This document shows, one piece after another, positions 45,738 to 55,081 of a DNA stretch of 64,000 bases (position 1 is its first letter; each line of letters opens with the position of its first letter). The notes beneath the pieces are model-generated. The model did no database searches. It saw only the letters and a list, made by a program, of their open reading frames with translations, and had not been told where the DNA came from. A program made the translations under genes and the position numbers. Origin of the DNA: Brucella grignonensis (GTDB lineage: Bacteria; Pseudomonadota; Alphaproteobacteria; Rhizobiales; Rhizobiaceae); assembly GCF_002252505.1 (NCBI RefSeq), contig NZ_NNRL01000159.1, positions 1-64,000 on the forward strand, read 5' to 3'.

Positions 45738-48513
45738 CGTTAGTAGTTTTTGCCCCGGACAACATAAAATTTCCCATGCCCTTTGCTGAGTTGAGACTAA
45801 ATGTTCCTAAGGTATTGTCAGCCTTGACAGGGGCATAAACACCGACCCCTAGCAGGATGAGGTCGCTTTTCATTACTGGTAGTCCGTCAGCCGCTGTAAC
45901 ATACCAAGGCTTAATGACACCGCCTTGGATGACAACTCTTGGATTTGGCGACCCTCCCCATGTATCGTCAATCTTCATAATTTCGCTATTGCTAATGAAG
46001 ACTTCTCCAAGAAAAGCATCGATGATTTCCACCTTGCGCGAGTTCTGTATTTCCACTCGTGGATACCACCTATCGGACGAGCGACTACTGTAACCCGCGT
46101 CCCAAGTCGATTGCGACATGCGCAAATCCAAAGTGTAAGAACGATTTGAGGAAATCGTACTAATTCTATCTGAGCACCAACTGTCTAGGTTATTCAGTAT
46201 CACGTTGGCATTCGTGCCACCTTGTATAGCTACGCTTCCATCGACCTGTGCTGGCTTACGCGACTTTACGCTAATGTGTCCATAGTAATTAGCCCTCAAC
46301 CCAAATCCTCGAACCTTCGCAGAAGCGTCGAAGTTTTGGAATGAAATTCCATCAACTTCAATACGATCCGGGTAATTACATCCCCATCCAAAAGAGCTAT
46401 CAGCTCGTGCATCCCATAACGTGACGCCGCCGACTGATATCCCATTCCCTGTGAGAGCAATATTGCGGTTCCCTTGGACTACTGTGTCCTTGACAACAAC
46501 GTTAGGGAGAATACAGGACCTGCCCATGTCGTGGCTAATATTGCCTCCAGCGCGAACCACTGCAATTATTGCCCCGTCTGGCACCTCAGACCCTAATAGA
46601 ATTTTGCTTCTTTCAGAGCGAATTTCTCCCACCCATTCATATCCATAATCTACTCGCGTAGATATGCATTCGTAATAAGGCTGGGTATTCGGCGTGGCAC
46701 CGTACCCGATTTGGAATGTGCAGTCTTGCGCTATAAATAGACCTCCGCCCGCAATATGAATACGACCGTTCTTTATCGTGCAATTATAAGCGCCGTTATG
46801 CCCCCGCATCCCCCAATGAGCATCTATGCGGCTCAGTTCACTACGATGCCAATACCATCCCTTAATAAAATTTAGGCCGCACGCACCCCACCCATCAACA
46901 GCATACCAGTCAAAGAAATTAACATCGATAGCATTGCCTCCGGCGATAGTATAAGCAGCGGTCGCCTGATCAGGGCATTCAGATTTACCGCCAAACCAAT
47001 TCACCCCGTAGCAATTTCTTGTCATCGTCAGCTGACGTATCATGTCACCGGATGGTCTGCTTTCTTCAACAAAGTCAAAATTCCATACGTCTGTCTGGTG
47101 TCTCTGGACATCGATCAAGCAAACCGAACCGCATGCGTCAATTACAAAGGTTGGGCTTTTGAAGGTGCGCTTGGTTCTTTCGCGTGGATATAGGAACCCG
47201 CCGTTGATCGTGGCCTCAGTTAGATTTCGATCAAAACCCCATGTCAACATTCCAGAAAACCCAACTACAAGCTGATCTCTCAGCTCTATAGGCTGGTTGG
47301 GCCACCGAACAATATCGATATCTGATGTCCTGATTGAGACGAAAGAATCTCTGTTAGCAAGGAATAGTGGATGTGGTAAATATGTGCACCCCGTTTTCAT
47401 CAAACCTTTAAACTGTGGCTCGTTCAAACTGGCAAGGACGCCTGCGTCAAAATCTATCCTGGTTGAGTTAGGCGCTATCGTGAATAGGTACTCGTTTTCC
47501 CAAGTGGACGGGAACGCTCCGCTTTCTTCATCAAGCTTAATAGTTGACCCGGTTAGGTCTGCGTCCACCAAAACCTGAACGTTCTGATGCCGCCAAAGAA
47601 ATACCCCGCTGTTCTGTTGGACTTTGGCGCCAACCTCTGCGGCTCTGGCGAAACAATCACTTATGGCCTGATCTGCTACTTCAACGCCTGTAGAATCCGC
47701 TCCGAACTGAAGGAAATCCATTACAGGGCTTATGTTCGACCAGTAAGTGCCGTCTCTCGACGTGAAACCACCCGGTGTCAAAGTGTTGTCCCGCGCCCAC
47801 ACACCAATAGGGCCATCACCAGCAGCGAATGAACCTCCCGTAAAGAGATGCGACACGCTTGGCGCGATAAAGGTGAGAGAGGCAGCTAGCTTGGTGTCAT
47901 AGAAATTGCGGTCTAACGGACCCCAAGCCCCAATCAATGATGAAAGAGCATTGTCACCATTAATTCGATCTAGAATTTCCTTGTCAACGCGTTGGTTTAT
48001 AGCGCTATCGACAGAGATTCTCTGCGCTCTCTCAAGAAGATCGGCGGCAATTCTTGCCGCTTCTTCCGCGTTGATTCTGTCGCTGAGTTGCTTATCCCCC
48101 GCCTTGCGGGCTACAATCTCTGCAAGCAGCGCAAGCCATGTAATCTCCCCGCGTGCACCGCGATCCTGCAAAGCCATAGTCAAGCGATCAAGCTGAAGCT
48201 CCACGCTTGGCGCGTCATTACGCTGATTATTCGCAAGGCCAACAGTCTGTTTGGCTTCCGTCATGCGATAACGCACGACTTTATTCGGAGCCTGTGGAGC
48301 ATTGATGAATGAAACTGTTCCACCTGTCGGCCAAGAGCTTCCAGCAATCGTATAATGCGTACCAAGGATTTGCGGTGTGTCGATGCCATCAGCATTGCGC
48401 AGCGCGACAACAACTTCATCCTTTTGCAAGAAGCGCTTAGGATATGGGAAGTCTTTGGTTACGCCGTTGGCGTCAGAGATGTATTCCAGCTGGTCAGGAA
48501 CAGGAACGGTCAT
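45694..48513 (-). CDS. podophage tailspike protein
   Basis: A 939-residue receptor-binding protein. The N-terminal ~120 residues (MTVPVPDQLEYISDANGVTK, VVRYRMTEAKQTVGLANNQR) resemble the virion-attachment domain of T7-like tail fibres and podophage spikes. A helical linker with coiled-coil character follows (RINAEEAARIAADLLERAQR). The long C-terminal body has the beta-rich repetitive look of a pectate-lyase-like right-handed beta-helix, likely able to bind or cut surface polysaccharide. The ATG at 48513 has GGAG upstream; the longer frame starts within the terminator. It comes after the ejection-protein genes as in T7-like late operons. Confidence 0.82.
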   Translation of the reverse strand: MTVPVPDQLEYISDANGVTKDFPYPKRFLQKDEVVVALRNADGIDTPQILGTHYTIAGSSWPTGGTVSFINAPQAPNKVVRYRMTEAKQTVGLANNQRNDAPSVELQLDRLTMALQDRGARGEITWLALLAEIVARKAGDKQLSDRINAEEAARIAADLLERAQRISVDSAINQRVDKEILDRINGDNALSSLIGAWGPLDRNFYDTKLAASLTFIAPSVSHLFTGGSFAAGDGPIGVWARDNTLTPGGFTSRDGTYWSNISPVMDFLQFGADSTGVEVADQAISDCFARAAEVGAKVQQNSGVFLWRHQNVQVLVDADLTGSTIKLDEESGAFPSTWENEYLFTIAPNSTRIDFDAGVLASLNEPQFKGLMKTGCTYLPHPLFLANRDSFVSIRTSDIDIVRWPNQPIELRDQLVVGFSGMLTWGFDRNLTEATINGGFLYPRERTKRTFKSPTFVIDACGSVCLIDVQRHQTDVWNFDFVEESRPSGDMIRQLTMTRNCYGVNWFGGKSECPDQATAAYTIAGGNAIDVNFFDWYAVDGWGACGLNFIKGWYWHRSELSRIDAHWGMRGHNGAYNCTIKNGRIHIAGGGLFIAQDCTFQIGYGATPNTQPYYECISTRVDYGYEWVGEIRSERSKILLGSEVPDGAIIAVVRAGGNISHDMGRSCILPNVVVKDTVVQGNRNIALTGNGISVGGVTLWDARADSSFGWGCNYPDRIEVDGISFQNFDASAKVRGFGLRANYYGHISVKSRKPAQVDGSVAIQGGTNANVILNNLDSWCSDRISTISSNRSYTLDLRMSQSTWDAGYSSRSSDRWYPRVEIQNSRKVEIIDAFLGEVFISNSEIMKIDDTWGGSPNPRVVIQGGVIKPWYVTAADGLPVMKSDLILLGVGVYAPVKADNTLGTFSLNSAKGMGNFMLSGAKTTNVTGWDPAYGSFWAI

Positions 48514-48523
48514 GCGAGGCTCC

Positions 48524-48552
48524 AAAGAAAAAGGCCCCGCGATTGCAGGGCC
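48524..48552 (-). terminator. rho-independent terminator upstream of the tailspike
   Basis: Same 20-base hairpin as at 43167-43186, followed on the minus strand by TTTTTCTTT. It separates the ejection-protein genes from the tailspike. Confidence 0.8.
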
Positions 48553-48612
48553 TTGTTTGAATTCTGATTTTTTGATGTAACTCAGGCTCAACACTGGAGC
48601 CGGGGGATGGTT

Positions 48613-48963
48613 ATGAGGCCGATAGTTTTTGTTATGATTGCTGTGTTTACTCTACTGTCGTCCAGTATTGCGCATTCGCAGTCGTTCTCTTGCCCCTATG
48701 GCAAGCAACCATCTTGCCTCGATTACAGCGACAATGTCTGCGACGGTTACGCGGCAAAGTGCGTCAAAAAAGACGCGCAGTGCTTCGATTCTTACACATG
48801 CTTTCCGGGTGGGTTCGTTTGTAAAGACAAGCTCGACAGCGCGATATCGGAATACGACAGTTTAGTTTCCAAACACAATAATTTGGTGGATGAAGCTAAT
48901 AGATATCGTAGGTGCATTCTTAACGCTTCGACGCTTGACGATGCTCAGAGTTGTCGTTTTTAA
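48613..48963 (+). CDS. secreted cysteine-rich hypothetical protein (prophage cargo)
   Basis: A 116-residue precursor with a clear signal peptide (MRPIVFVMIAVFTLLSSSIA, cleavage near AHS-QS). The mature part has nine Cys in a compact region (SCPYGKQPSC, NVCDGYAAKC, QCFDSYTC, FVC) and a helical end with two more conserved-looking Cys (RRC, QSC). It is probably a disulfide-bonded periplasmic or secreted protein. GGGGGA five bases before the ATG at 48613 decides the start. It runs opposite to the phage late genes, a hallmark of lysogeny-expressed cargo. Family not recognised. Confidence 0.65.
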   Translation: MRPIVFVMIAVFTLLSSSIAHSQSFSCPYGKQPSCLDYSDNVCDGYAAKCVKKDAQCFDSYTCFPGGFVCKDKLDSAISEYDSLVSKHNNLVDEANRYRRCILNASTLDDAQSCRF

Positions 48964-49178
48964 CAGTCAGATGCGAAGCGCCCGTAAAAACGGCAACCGT
49001 CAGACATGTGTGGCTTGCCCTTGGGTGCGATTACAACGATCAGCAGGCAGACGAGAAAGACCGCACCTGACTTCATCGCGAAGTCATGTTCTTTCCTGCG
49101 TAGTGCCGAAATGGTCATCAGAGCAGCAATAACCATTGGAAAGAATGCAAATATGGCGAGCAGTGTTAAGAGAAACAA
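48960..49178 (-). CDS. small two-helix membrane protein of the phage late operon
   Basis: A 72-residue protein with two hydrophobic segments (LLTLLAIFAFFPMVIAALMT and GAVFLVCLLIVVIA) separated by a charged turn (RRKEHD), a holin-like shape. It starts with TTG directly after the stop of the large ejection-protein gene, with GGAAG as ribosome site. Its end overlaps the convergent cargo gene by four bases. A holin role is possible but unproven. Confidence 0.5.
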   Translation of the reverse strand: MFLLTLLAIFAFFPMVIAALMTISALRRKEHDFAMKSGAVFLVCLLIVVIAPKGKPHMSDGCRFYGRFASDC

Positions 49179-52100
49179 TCAATTCTTCCTTGTCTCTGGT
49201 AAGTTCAACGCATCGCCGGTTGCAGATTCTACCTGATTAAGAAGACCACGAACATAGAAAAGGTTTTGGAAAGGCAGCAATTGACGCATTTTCCTCAAGT
49301 CTGATTTGGTCGTATCGCCCGCGAACATCGATCCTGTGAATTGGAATATGTCAGATACGGCGTCTGGCGTCGGGCCAAGGAACGCACCGACAACGTTTCG
49401 CGACTGGTAACGGCTCATTTGCTCGCCCGTCAGCGCTGAAAGTCCTATTCTGCCCCGCGTTGCCTTTTCGGCCACATTATTAACTTCCATGAACCAGCCA
49501 GCGAGGCCAGACCAGTCAAAGGCGTTCGTCGCCCATACTGCTGGATCGTCGGATATTTCTTTGCCAGCAACGGCCTGTTTCGCTGCATAGGTCATTGCTC
49601 CAAGCGATAAAGCAGTCACAGCACCAGCTAATGTTTCTGCGTCCCGTTGCTGTAGGGCAGAAAGCGCAATTCGCTGCATGGCTGACACGTTAAAGCTCTT
49701 GAACTGTCCGACCGTCTTCCCAAGTTCTGTGCTCATCCAGAGCGGTTTATCTTGTCCAGGCGTCACGATAATACGATCAACGTCACGAACAACGGCAGAA
49801 CGAAATGCCTCTCGTGCAAGCCTGTCATCCCACGCACCAGCTTTTGCCAGCAGTACGCCGGTTTGTGTCTCGCCATGCTTCGCGAACTGTTGGGTGATGC
49901 GCTGCGCCAAATCTGCATTGATGCCTGCGGCTGCAAGCTTCCGGATTTCTTTCGGGCTTGCCCCGCCCTTCGCCACCTTTTCAGCAGCGCGCAAAAGATT
50001 GGTCATTACGATCATGCCGCTGAATTGCTTCATTGAAGCGTTCCAAGGAGCCATCAAAGAGACAACGCCAAAGCGAGTGCCCGCTGATTTAATGGCACGC
50101 TCGAATTTACTACCTCGTCCGAAGTCATCACCGATCTCAGCCAACGACATAGCGCGACTGTCGAGTATCATATCAAGCGCAGTTCCTGCGGCTTTCACTT
50201 CCGCACCTGCCAGCTTCACTGCCTTCATGTTTGAAATGAGAGGCGCGAACCCGTCGCGGAATGTCGAGGTAAGGCCATGCTTCAGAACAATACCAGCCAT
50301 ATCAGGGAAAGCAGAAAGCGTCATGCCGCCGAGCAAGCGCAAGTAATTGAGATTGCGCGCCACGCGACCCGCACGAAGTACAATGCCATCAGGATTCGAT
50401 GGCAATGCAAACTGGCCCCGAAGCCGGTCACGCATAGCCTCAATATCACGCACCGCTCCCTTGCGAGCGCGATCAAGGCGCGCACGTTCTTTTGCCTTGG
50501 CTTCGGTGGATGCTGCCTTACCGTCTTTATCAAGCATCCGATCAACCGCGGCTATCTTCCGGGGCGCCTCATCGTTGATCTTGGCAATTTGCTCTGACAT
50601 ATCGACAGAGCCGAATTTCTTGGCAAGCTCAACATCAGCAGACATGGTGCGCGTTTGTGCGTGAAGCACTTCCTCAATGTCTGTATTGAGAAACTCCTGT
50701 ATCTTCTTACTTTCGATACGCAAAAGGCGCTCTTTCAGCGGGCCGCGTGGACCGGATACAATGCTGTCGTAAGGAATGCGACCGTCTACGTTGCCAAGAA
50801 TCGTATTAATCGTTTCCTCAACCAGTTCGCTGACTTCCTGATCAGATAGGCGCGAAAATTCTTCCGCCTTCTTTGCCACTGCGTCTGCTTTAGCATCAGC
50901 TTTTCTGGCAACACTCTCAGCATCACCGATCCTTGCGGACGCATCGCGCTTCGTAATAAAATAATCATGCAGGATGCGGCCAAAGTCAGAACGATAAGCG
51001 GCGATCTTATCCTTGTTGTACATGCGGAAAAGGTGCGAAATGTCGCCAGCTGCTGTCACATCTTCGGATAGAATTCGCGCTTCAATGGCGGCATTTTTGA
51101 AAGCGTCATCGAGTTTTCTTTGTATCTGAGCCGCTTCGGCTACTTCAGGAATTGCGTGTGTGTCGCCACTGTATGCCGCGCGCCCGACCTCTTCCTTGAA
51201 CTGCTTGAACGTCAGTTTGTCGCCGCCAGTGATGCGCTGCATTTCAGAACGCATCGGAGCAATACGACGCTGCCAGCCGGTCGGGTCTGGCGTGCTGTGG
51301 AAGTATTTCGCATAAGCTATGTCGATCTGCTGCAATGTGTCAGCGAGTGGAGCTTGCCACATCTTCATGCGGGTTTCGACTGATCCGCCAATTTCAGTAG
51401 CTACACCTTGCGCATTTTCGGCGTATTCCAATGGCGTTTCTGCCAATTGGCGAACCGTGTTGCGCGTTTCATCAAAATCGGACAACTGCGAACGAATAAG
51501 CGGATCCTGAGAACGAACGCCCCAAATCTTATTGATAAGCTCTTCATCCTTGAGATGCGTCGGGCCTTTAGCAACTGCTGCTGCACCTGCGGACTGAGCG
51601 CCGCCACCCGTGCCAAACACTGCCGCGTCAGCCTCATCAAAACCCCTGCCCTGCTCCTCAATCTTGCGTGTGAGTGCCGAAGCCTCAACGATCGACAGAT
51701 AACGGCCTGCCAGCGTGCCAAGCGCGCCACCGAGTAGAATTGACCCACCGATGTTAAACGCGGTTTCCTCGCCTGTTCTGGTCTGTTGTGTAAGCTGCAA
51801 ACCTGTTTCGGACACTGCCGCATCGACGCCCGCGCCCGCACTTACACGAACAGCTGTGCCAAGCGCTGTGCGCCCTGCGCCGACAACGCCACCACCAACA
51901 GAGAAAACCGTAGGAAGATCGAACACGCCAGCGGCAAGCGATGCAATGGTGCCGTTGATTCCCGCTGCATCCAGTGTCCGCCTGTCTTCTTCTTCGCGCT
52001 TGATTTGAACCTTGAGCGCGTCCGCTGCCTTTCGATTAAAGACGCCACCGAAACGCTCGACGTGCTGCGCAAAGTCTGGGTCGTCTTTCACATAGTCGAT

Positions 52101-52286
52101 GGAGTTGAAGCCTTGTTCGACTTCATAAGGATCCTGAACGCCACGCGAAGACAGATATGAACCGACTATGTTTTCCGTGCGAAATGCTGCGCTCCATGTC
52201 TCGCCAAGACTCGGATCATCCGGCTGCCCGACGGGTGCGATGTTCGTCAGTTCTTTCACACGAACAGTGGGTTCATAGAACGGCAT
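49179..52286 (-). CDS. large internal virion / DNA-ejection protein (T7 gp16-like position)
   Basis: A 1035-residue protein with several amphipathic or glycine-rich hydrophobic stretches (GTIASLAAGVFDLPTVFSVG, AFNIGGSILLGGALGTLAGR) and long charged helices (RREEDRRTLD-type). It lacks an enzyme signature. Size, composition and position between a lysozyme-bearing partner and the tailspike match podophage internal core proteins, which form a channel across the envelope for DNA entry. Its ATG overlaps the stop of the upstream gene (TAATG). The frame is intact, unlike the endolysin. Sequence homology to gp16 itself was not verified. Confidence 0.65.
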   Translation of the reverse strand: MPFYEPTVRVKELTNIAPVGQPDDPSLGETWSAAFRTENIVGSYLSSRGVQDPYEVEQGFNSIDYVKDDPDFAQHVERFGGVFNRKAADALKVQIKREEEDRRTLDAAGINGTIASLAAGVFDLPTVFSVGGGVVGAGRTALGTAVRVSAGAGVDAAVSETGLQLTQQTRTGEETAFNIGGSILLGGALGTLAGRYLSIVEASALTRKIEEQGRGFDEADAAVFGTGGGAQSAGAAAVAKGPTHLKDEELINKIWGVRSQDPLIRSQLSDFDETRNTVRQLAETPLEYAENAQGVATEIGGSVETRMKMWQAPLADTLQQIDIAYAKYFHSTPDPTGWQRRIAPMRSEMQRITGGDKLTFKQFKEEVGRAAYSGDTHAIPEVAEAAQIQRKLDDAFKNAAIEARILSEDVTAAGDISHLFRMYNKDKIAAYRSDFGRILHDYFITKRDASARIGDAESVARKADAKADAVAKKAEEFSRLSDQEVSELVEETINTILGNVDGRIPYDSIVSGPRGPLKERLLRIESKKIQEFLNTDIEEVLHAQTRTMSADVELAKKFGSVDMSEQIAKINDEAPRKIAAVDRMLDKDGKAASTEAKAKERARLDRARKGAVRDIEAMRDRLRGQFALPSNPDGIVLRAGRVARNLNYLRLLGGMTLSAFPDMAGIVLKHGLTSTFRDGFAPLISNMKAVKLAGAEVKAAGTALDMILDSRAMSLAEIGDDFGRGSKFERAIKSAGTRFGVVSLMAPWNASMKQFSGMIVMTNLLRAAEKVAKGGASPKEIRKLAAAGINADLAQRITQQFAKHGETQTGVLLAKAGAWDDRLAREAFRSAVVRDVDRIIVTPGQDKPLWMSTELGKTVGQFKSFNVSAMQRIALSALQQRDAETLAGAVTALSLGAMTYAAKQAVAGKEISDDPAVWATNAFDWSGLAGWFMEVNNVAEKATRGRIGLSALTGEQMSRYQSRNVVGAFLGPTPDAVSDIFQFTGSMFAGDTTKSDLRKMRQLLPFQNLFYVRGLLNQVESATGDALNLPETRKN

Positions 52287-55042
52287 TACATTCCCCCCGG
52301 CGTGAGCAATCCGCTTTGCTGTGCATTCTGGAACAACTGTGAGCGTTGGTTCTGCAAGTTACCCTGAACAGTTGGGCTTGGCGTCGACGGGACAGGTGCT
52401 GACGGTGCCTGTGCGGGGACTGGTGCAGCCTGCTGTGCTTCCGGGTTATCCCACGCACTGCCAGCACCCATAGGGATTTCGCCGCCTGCGAGGAAGTCTG
52501 CCAAGCCCTGCCCTGTCTGCTGATACACTTCCGCGCGGCCTAAGCGATCCTGTTGCTGACGGCGTGCACCACTTACTACGGCCTGCGGGTCTGGTCGCCA
52601 CTGCTTGCCGTAAAGCGTCTGCAAGTTGCCGTTCTCGTCCTTATAGAGCACGGTGTAACCGGGGAGCTGATTGGATTTCGCCTCTGCGCCAGTTTCAGGA
52701 GTGGCAACCAACACAATACGGCTCAAAGCTGTGTCACGGATCATGTTGCGATAGTCTGACAAGCCGCTTTCATCGCGGATATCGACAGTGCGTCCGTCAA
52801 CAGTGCCTACGAAACCTGAACCTGACTTCTTAGGATTCAGTAGCGGATCGTCAGGAAAGGCCTCCGCAAGATCGGTGATAAGTTGGTCTTTCGCGTAAGC
52901 GTATGGATCACTTTCACCAGGCATCCCCGGCCAATATTTCTCAGGCGGGTATTTCATGATGGTTTTCGAGCCGCCAATATCTGATGTGCCGTAAAGGCGC
53001 TTCATTTCCTGTTCTGCGCGAGACTTGGCCAGATCGGTGTTGCCGCTTGTGAGATAGAATTGTTCTTCCGCGATTGCGAGGTAATCCGCTGCGATTCCTG
53101 CCGCCTGCCCTTCGGTGAAGCCGACATTCGGATTTGATCTCCAGCCCATGAAGCTGTCATCAAACATTGCTCCGATGTCAGCGCCTTCGAGCTGCTTGCG
53201 GAATTCTTTCGCTGCTGGCTCAAGCGCTTTTCGGTCACGAACCTTATTCGGGTCATTTTGCTCAGCAATGCGGCGCGCTGCGTCCGATGGATCGAGATTG
53301 AGCGTATTCACATAATAATCGAAGTCGTCAACCTTGCGCTGAATAGCATCGCCACCTTCGCGCCGACCAAGTGCAGCCGGATTGATTTGAGCAAAGCGTG
53401 AAGCTGCCTGCATTGCCGCTTGCACCTTTGATGCCACCTGACTATCGGCGCCAGCCCTGATATTGTTGAGTACGGACTGCGGTAGCGTTCCGGTTTGGCG
53501 CACCAGTTCTTCATTCGCGGACTGTTGCTGGTCTGCCGGAACCGATCTTGCTATCACGTCACCAACAGCATCTACACGCTTACGGCCATCGCTCGAATAG
53601 GGATCGACTGTTAACGAGCCATTCTGAAATGCCGCAACTGCCTCGCCAATGGCAATCTGATCACCCTGACGCGAGCGCAGCGCAGAGATTAGCGTGGCCT
53701 TGTCACTATCATTCATGCCACTCGATAGGATTTGCTCAGAACTTGAAACCTCACCAGTCTGGATACCAAGCTGCAAAGCTCCTTTCTGGGAATTATAGGC
53801 TGCGGTCTGCTGAGCTTCGATTGCGGTCTGTCCACGTTGCGCTGCTGCTTGTGTCTGATCATAAAGAGAGAGGCGCTGCGAAAGCGAAAGATTTGCATAG
53901 CGCGGGTCCATTGAACGCGGATCAAATGCTGGAGCGTTGCCACTGATCTGTGCAGCGCCACGAATAATGTTCGCTTCTTCCATACGGCGCTTGCGGTTCA
54001 CGCCTCCATTGTCGCCTGACCGGGCATCAACAGCAGTTGCGATAGCGTGGACGTCACCAGAACGAGCAGCCTGTGCCACATTATCCGGCAATGATCCGTA
54101 GTTATAGGCCACCGATACTAGTGCAGCCTGCACATTCGGTGCGAGATTATTCCAAGATTGTACGCCAACCTTGGCAGCGGCTCCTTGTTCAAATTCTTTT
54201 GTTCGTCGGGCCAAGTCGCGCTCAGCATCTGCGCGGCTTACCTTCGTGCCTTGCTCGACCTTCACCTTTCGACCATCTGCCGTGGTGATAGTATCTGATC
54301 CGTATCCGACGTGGTGAGCATTTACGTCCCAGTAAGGCGTATCTCGGAATCCTTCGAACTTGCGGAGCAGCGACATTGCGTCACCACCACGCGAAGTTTT
54401 CACCGCACCAGTTACGCCAAGGCGTTCCGCTGCGCTGCCGGCCGATACCGGATTAGCCTCAGCATCACGGATTTCACGCTCACCGATAGTGAGTGCAAAC
54501 ATTTCATCCGTCTTTTTGCGAAGCGTTTCCTTTTCTGCTGGGGACAGACCAGATGCATCAATCGTACGGTATGCATCCTGCTTGGCTGCATCAAACATCG
54601 CTGGATCGTTGAAGACCTGATTTTGCAAGGTCTGCTGACGTTCTGTGATGCCGGTGCGATACCAGGTATTACGCTGATCGACTTCTGTAGCCGCACCCTT
54701 GTCGATCCACTGATTGCGAGCAGTAGCCACCAACTCCTGAAAGCGTGGCTGCAAAGAAGCCGGGACAGTCTTTAGAAATTCCTCGGAACGCTTCGTGTAG
54801 ATGCCCGAAACAGTATCTGTGAAGCCTTTGCCAGACGGATCGATCTTTTGCTGTGACTGTCCAAATTCGAGAGCGTTATCATCCTGCCAGCGCTGGAACG
54901 ACTGATTGGCTGCGAACTCATCGGCCTGCCGCTGCATTTCCAAACGGCGATTTGCCAAGGCGTTCTGCTGTTCAGCAGCATTGCCAATGGCACCGCCAAG
55001 CTGTGCAATGCCCTGACCAATGCTGTTACCTACCTTGTCCAT
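52286..55042 (-). CDS. internal virion protein with lysozyme domain
   Basis: A 918-residue phage protein. The first 220 residues are helical, Gln/Ala-rich (GNAAEQQNALANRRLEMQRQ). A GH24-type lysozyme domain lies at about residues 225-345: MSLLRKFEGFRDTPYWDVNA with the catalytic Glu in KFEGF, and HHVGYGSDTITT. A long helical, Asp/Gln-rich body and a Pro/Ala/Val-rich tail (QAAPVPAQAPSAPVPSTPSP) follow. Virion lysozymes of podophages open a hole in peptidoglycan during DNA ejection. It is the most upstream phage gene left; head, portal and terminase genes that should precede it are missing. Confidence 0.75.
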   Translation of the reverse strand: MDKVGNSIGQGIAQLGGAIGNAAEQQNALANRRLEMQRQADEFAANQSFQRWQDDNALEFGQSQQKIDPSGKGFTDTVSGIYTKRSEEFLKTVPASLQPRFQELVATARNQWIDKGAATEVDQRNTWYRTGITERQQTLQNQVFNDPAMFDAAKQDAYRTIDASGLSPAEKETLRKKTDEMFALTIGEREIRDAEANPVSAGSAAERLGVTGAVKTSRGGDAMSLLRKFEGFRDTPYWDVNAHHVGYGSDTITTADGRKVKVEQGTKVSRADAERDLARRTKEFEQGAAAKVGVQSWNNLAPNVQAALVSVAYNYGSLPDNVAQAARSGDVHAIATAVDARSGDNGGVNRKRRMEEANIIRGAAQISGNAPAFDPRSMDPRYANLSLSQRLSLYDQTQAAAQRGQTAIEAQQTAAYNSQKGALQLGIQTGEVSSSEQILSSGMNDSDKATLISALRSRQGDQIAIGEAVAAFQNGSLTVDPYSSDGRKRVDAVGDVIARSVPADQQQSANEELVRQTGTLPQSVLNNIRAGADSQVASKVQAAMQAASRFAQINPAALGRREGGDAIQRKVDDFDYYVNTLNLDPSDAARRIAEQNDPNKVRDRKALEPAAKEFRKQLEGADIGAMFDDSFMGWRSNPNVGFTEGQAAGIAADYLAIAEEQFYLTSGNTDLAKSRAEQEMKRLYGTSDIGGSKTIMKYPPEKYWPGMPGESDPYAYAKDQLITDLAEAFPDDPLLNPKKSGSGFVGTVDGRTVDIRDESGLSDYRNMIRDTALSRIVLVATPETGAEAKSNQLPGYTVLYKDENGNLQTLYGKQWRPDPQAVVSGARRQQQDRLGRAEVYQQTGQGLADFLAGGEIPMGAGSAWDNPEAQQAAPVPAQAPSAPVPSTPSPTVQGNLQNQRSQLFQNAQQSGLLTPGGM

Positions 55043-55081
55043 ATTAGGTTAGTATTCATCACTGGCCTATAAGGGAGGCGT

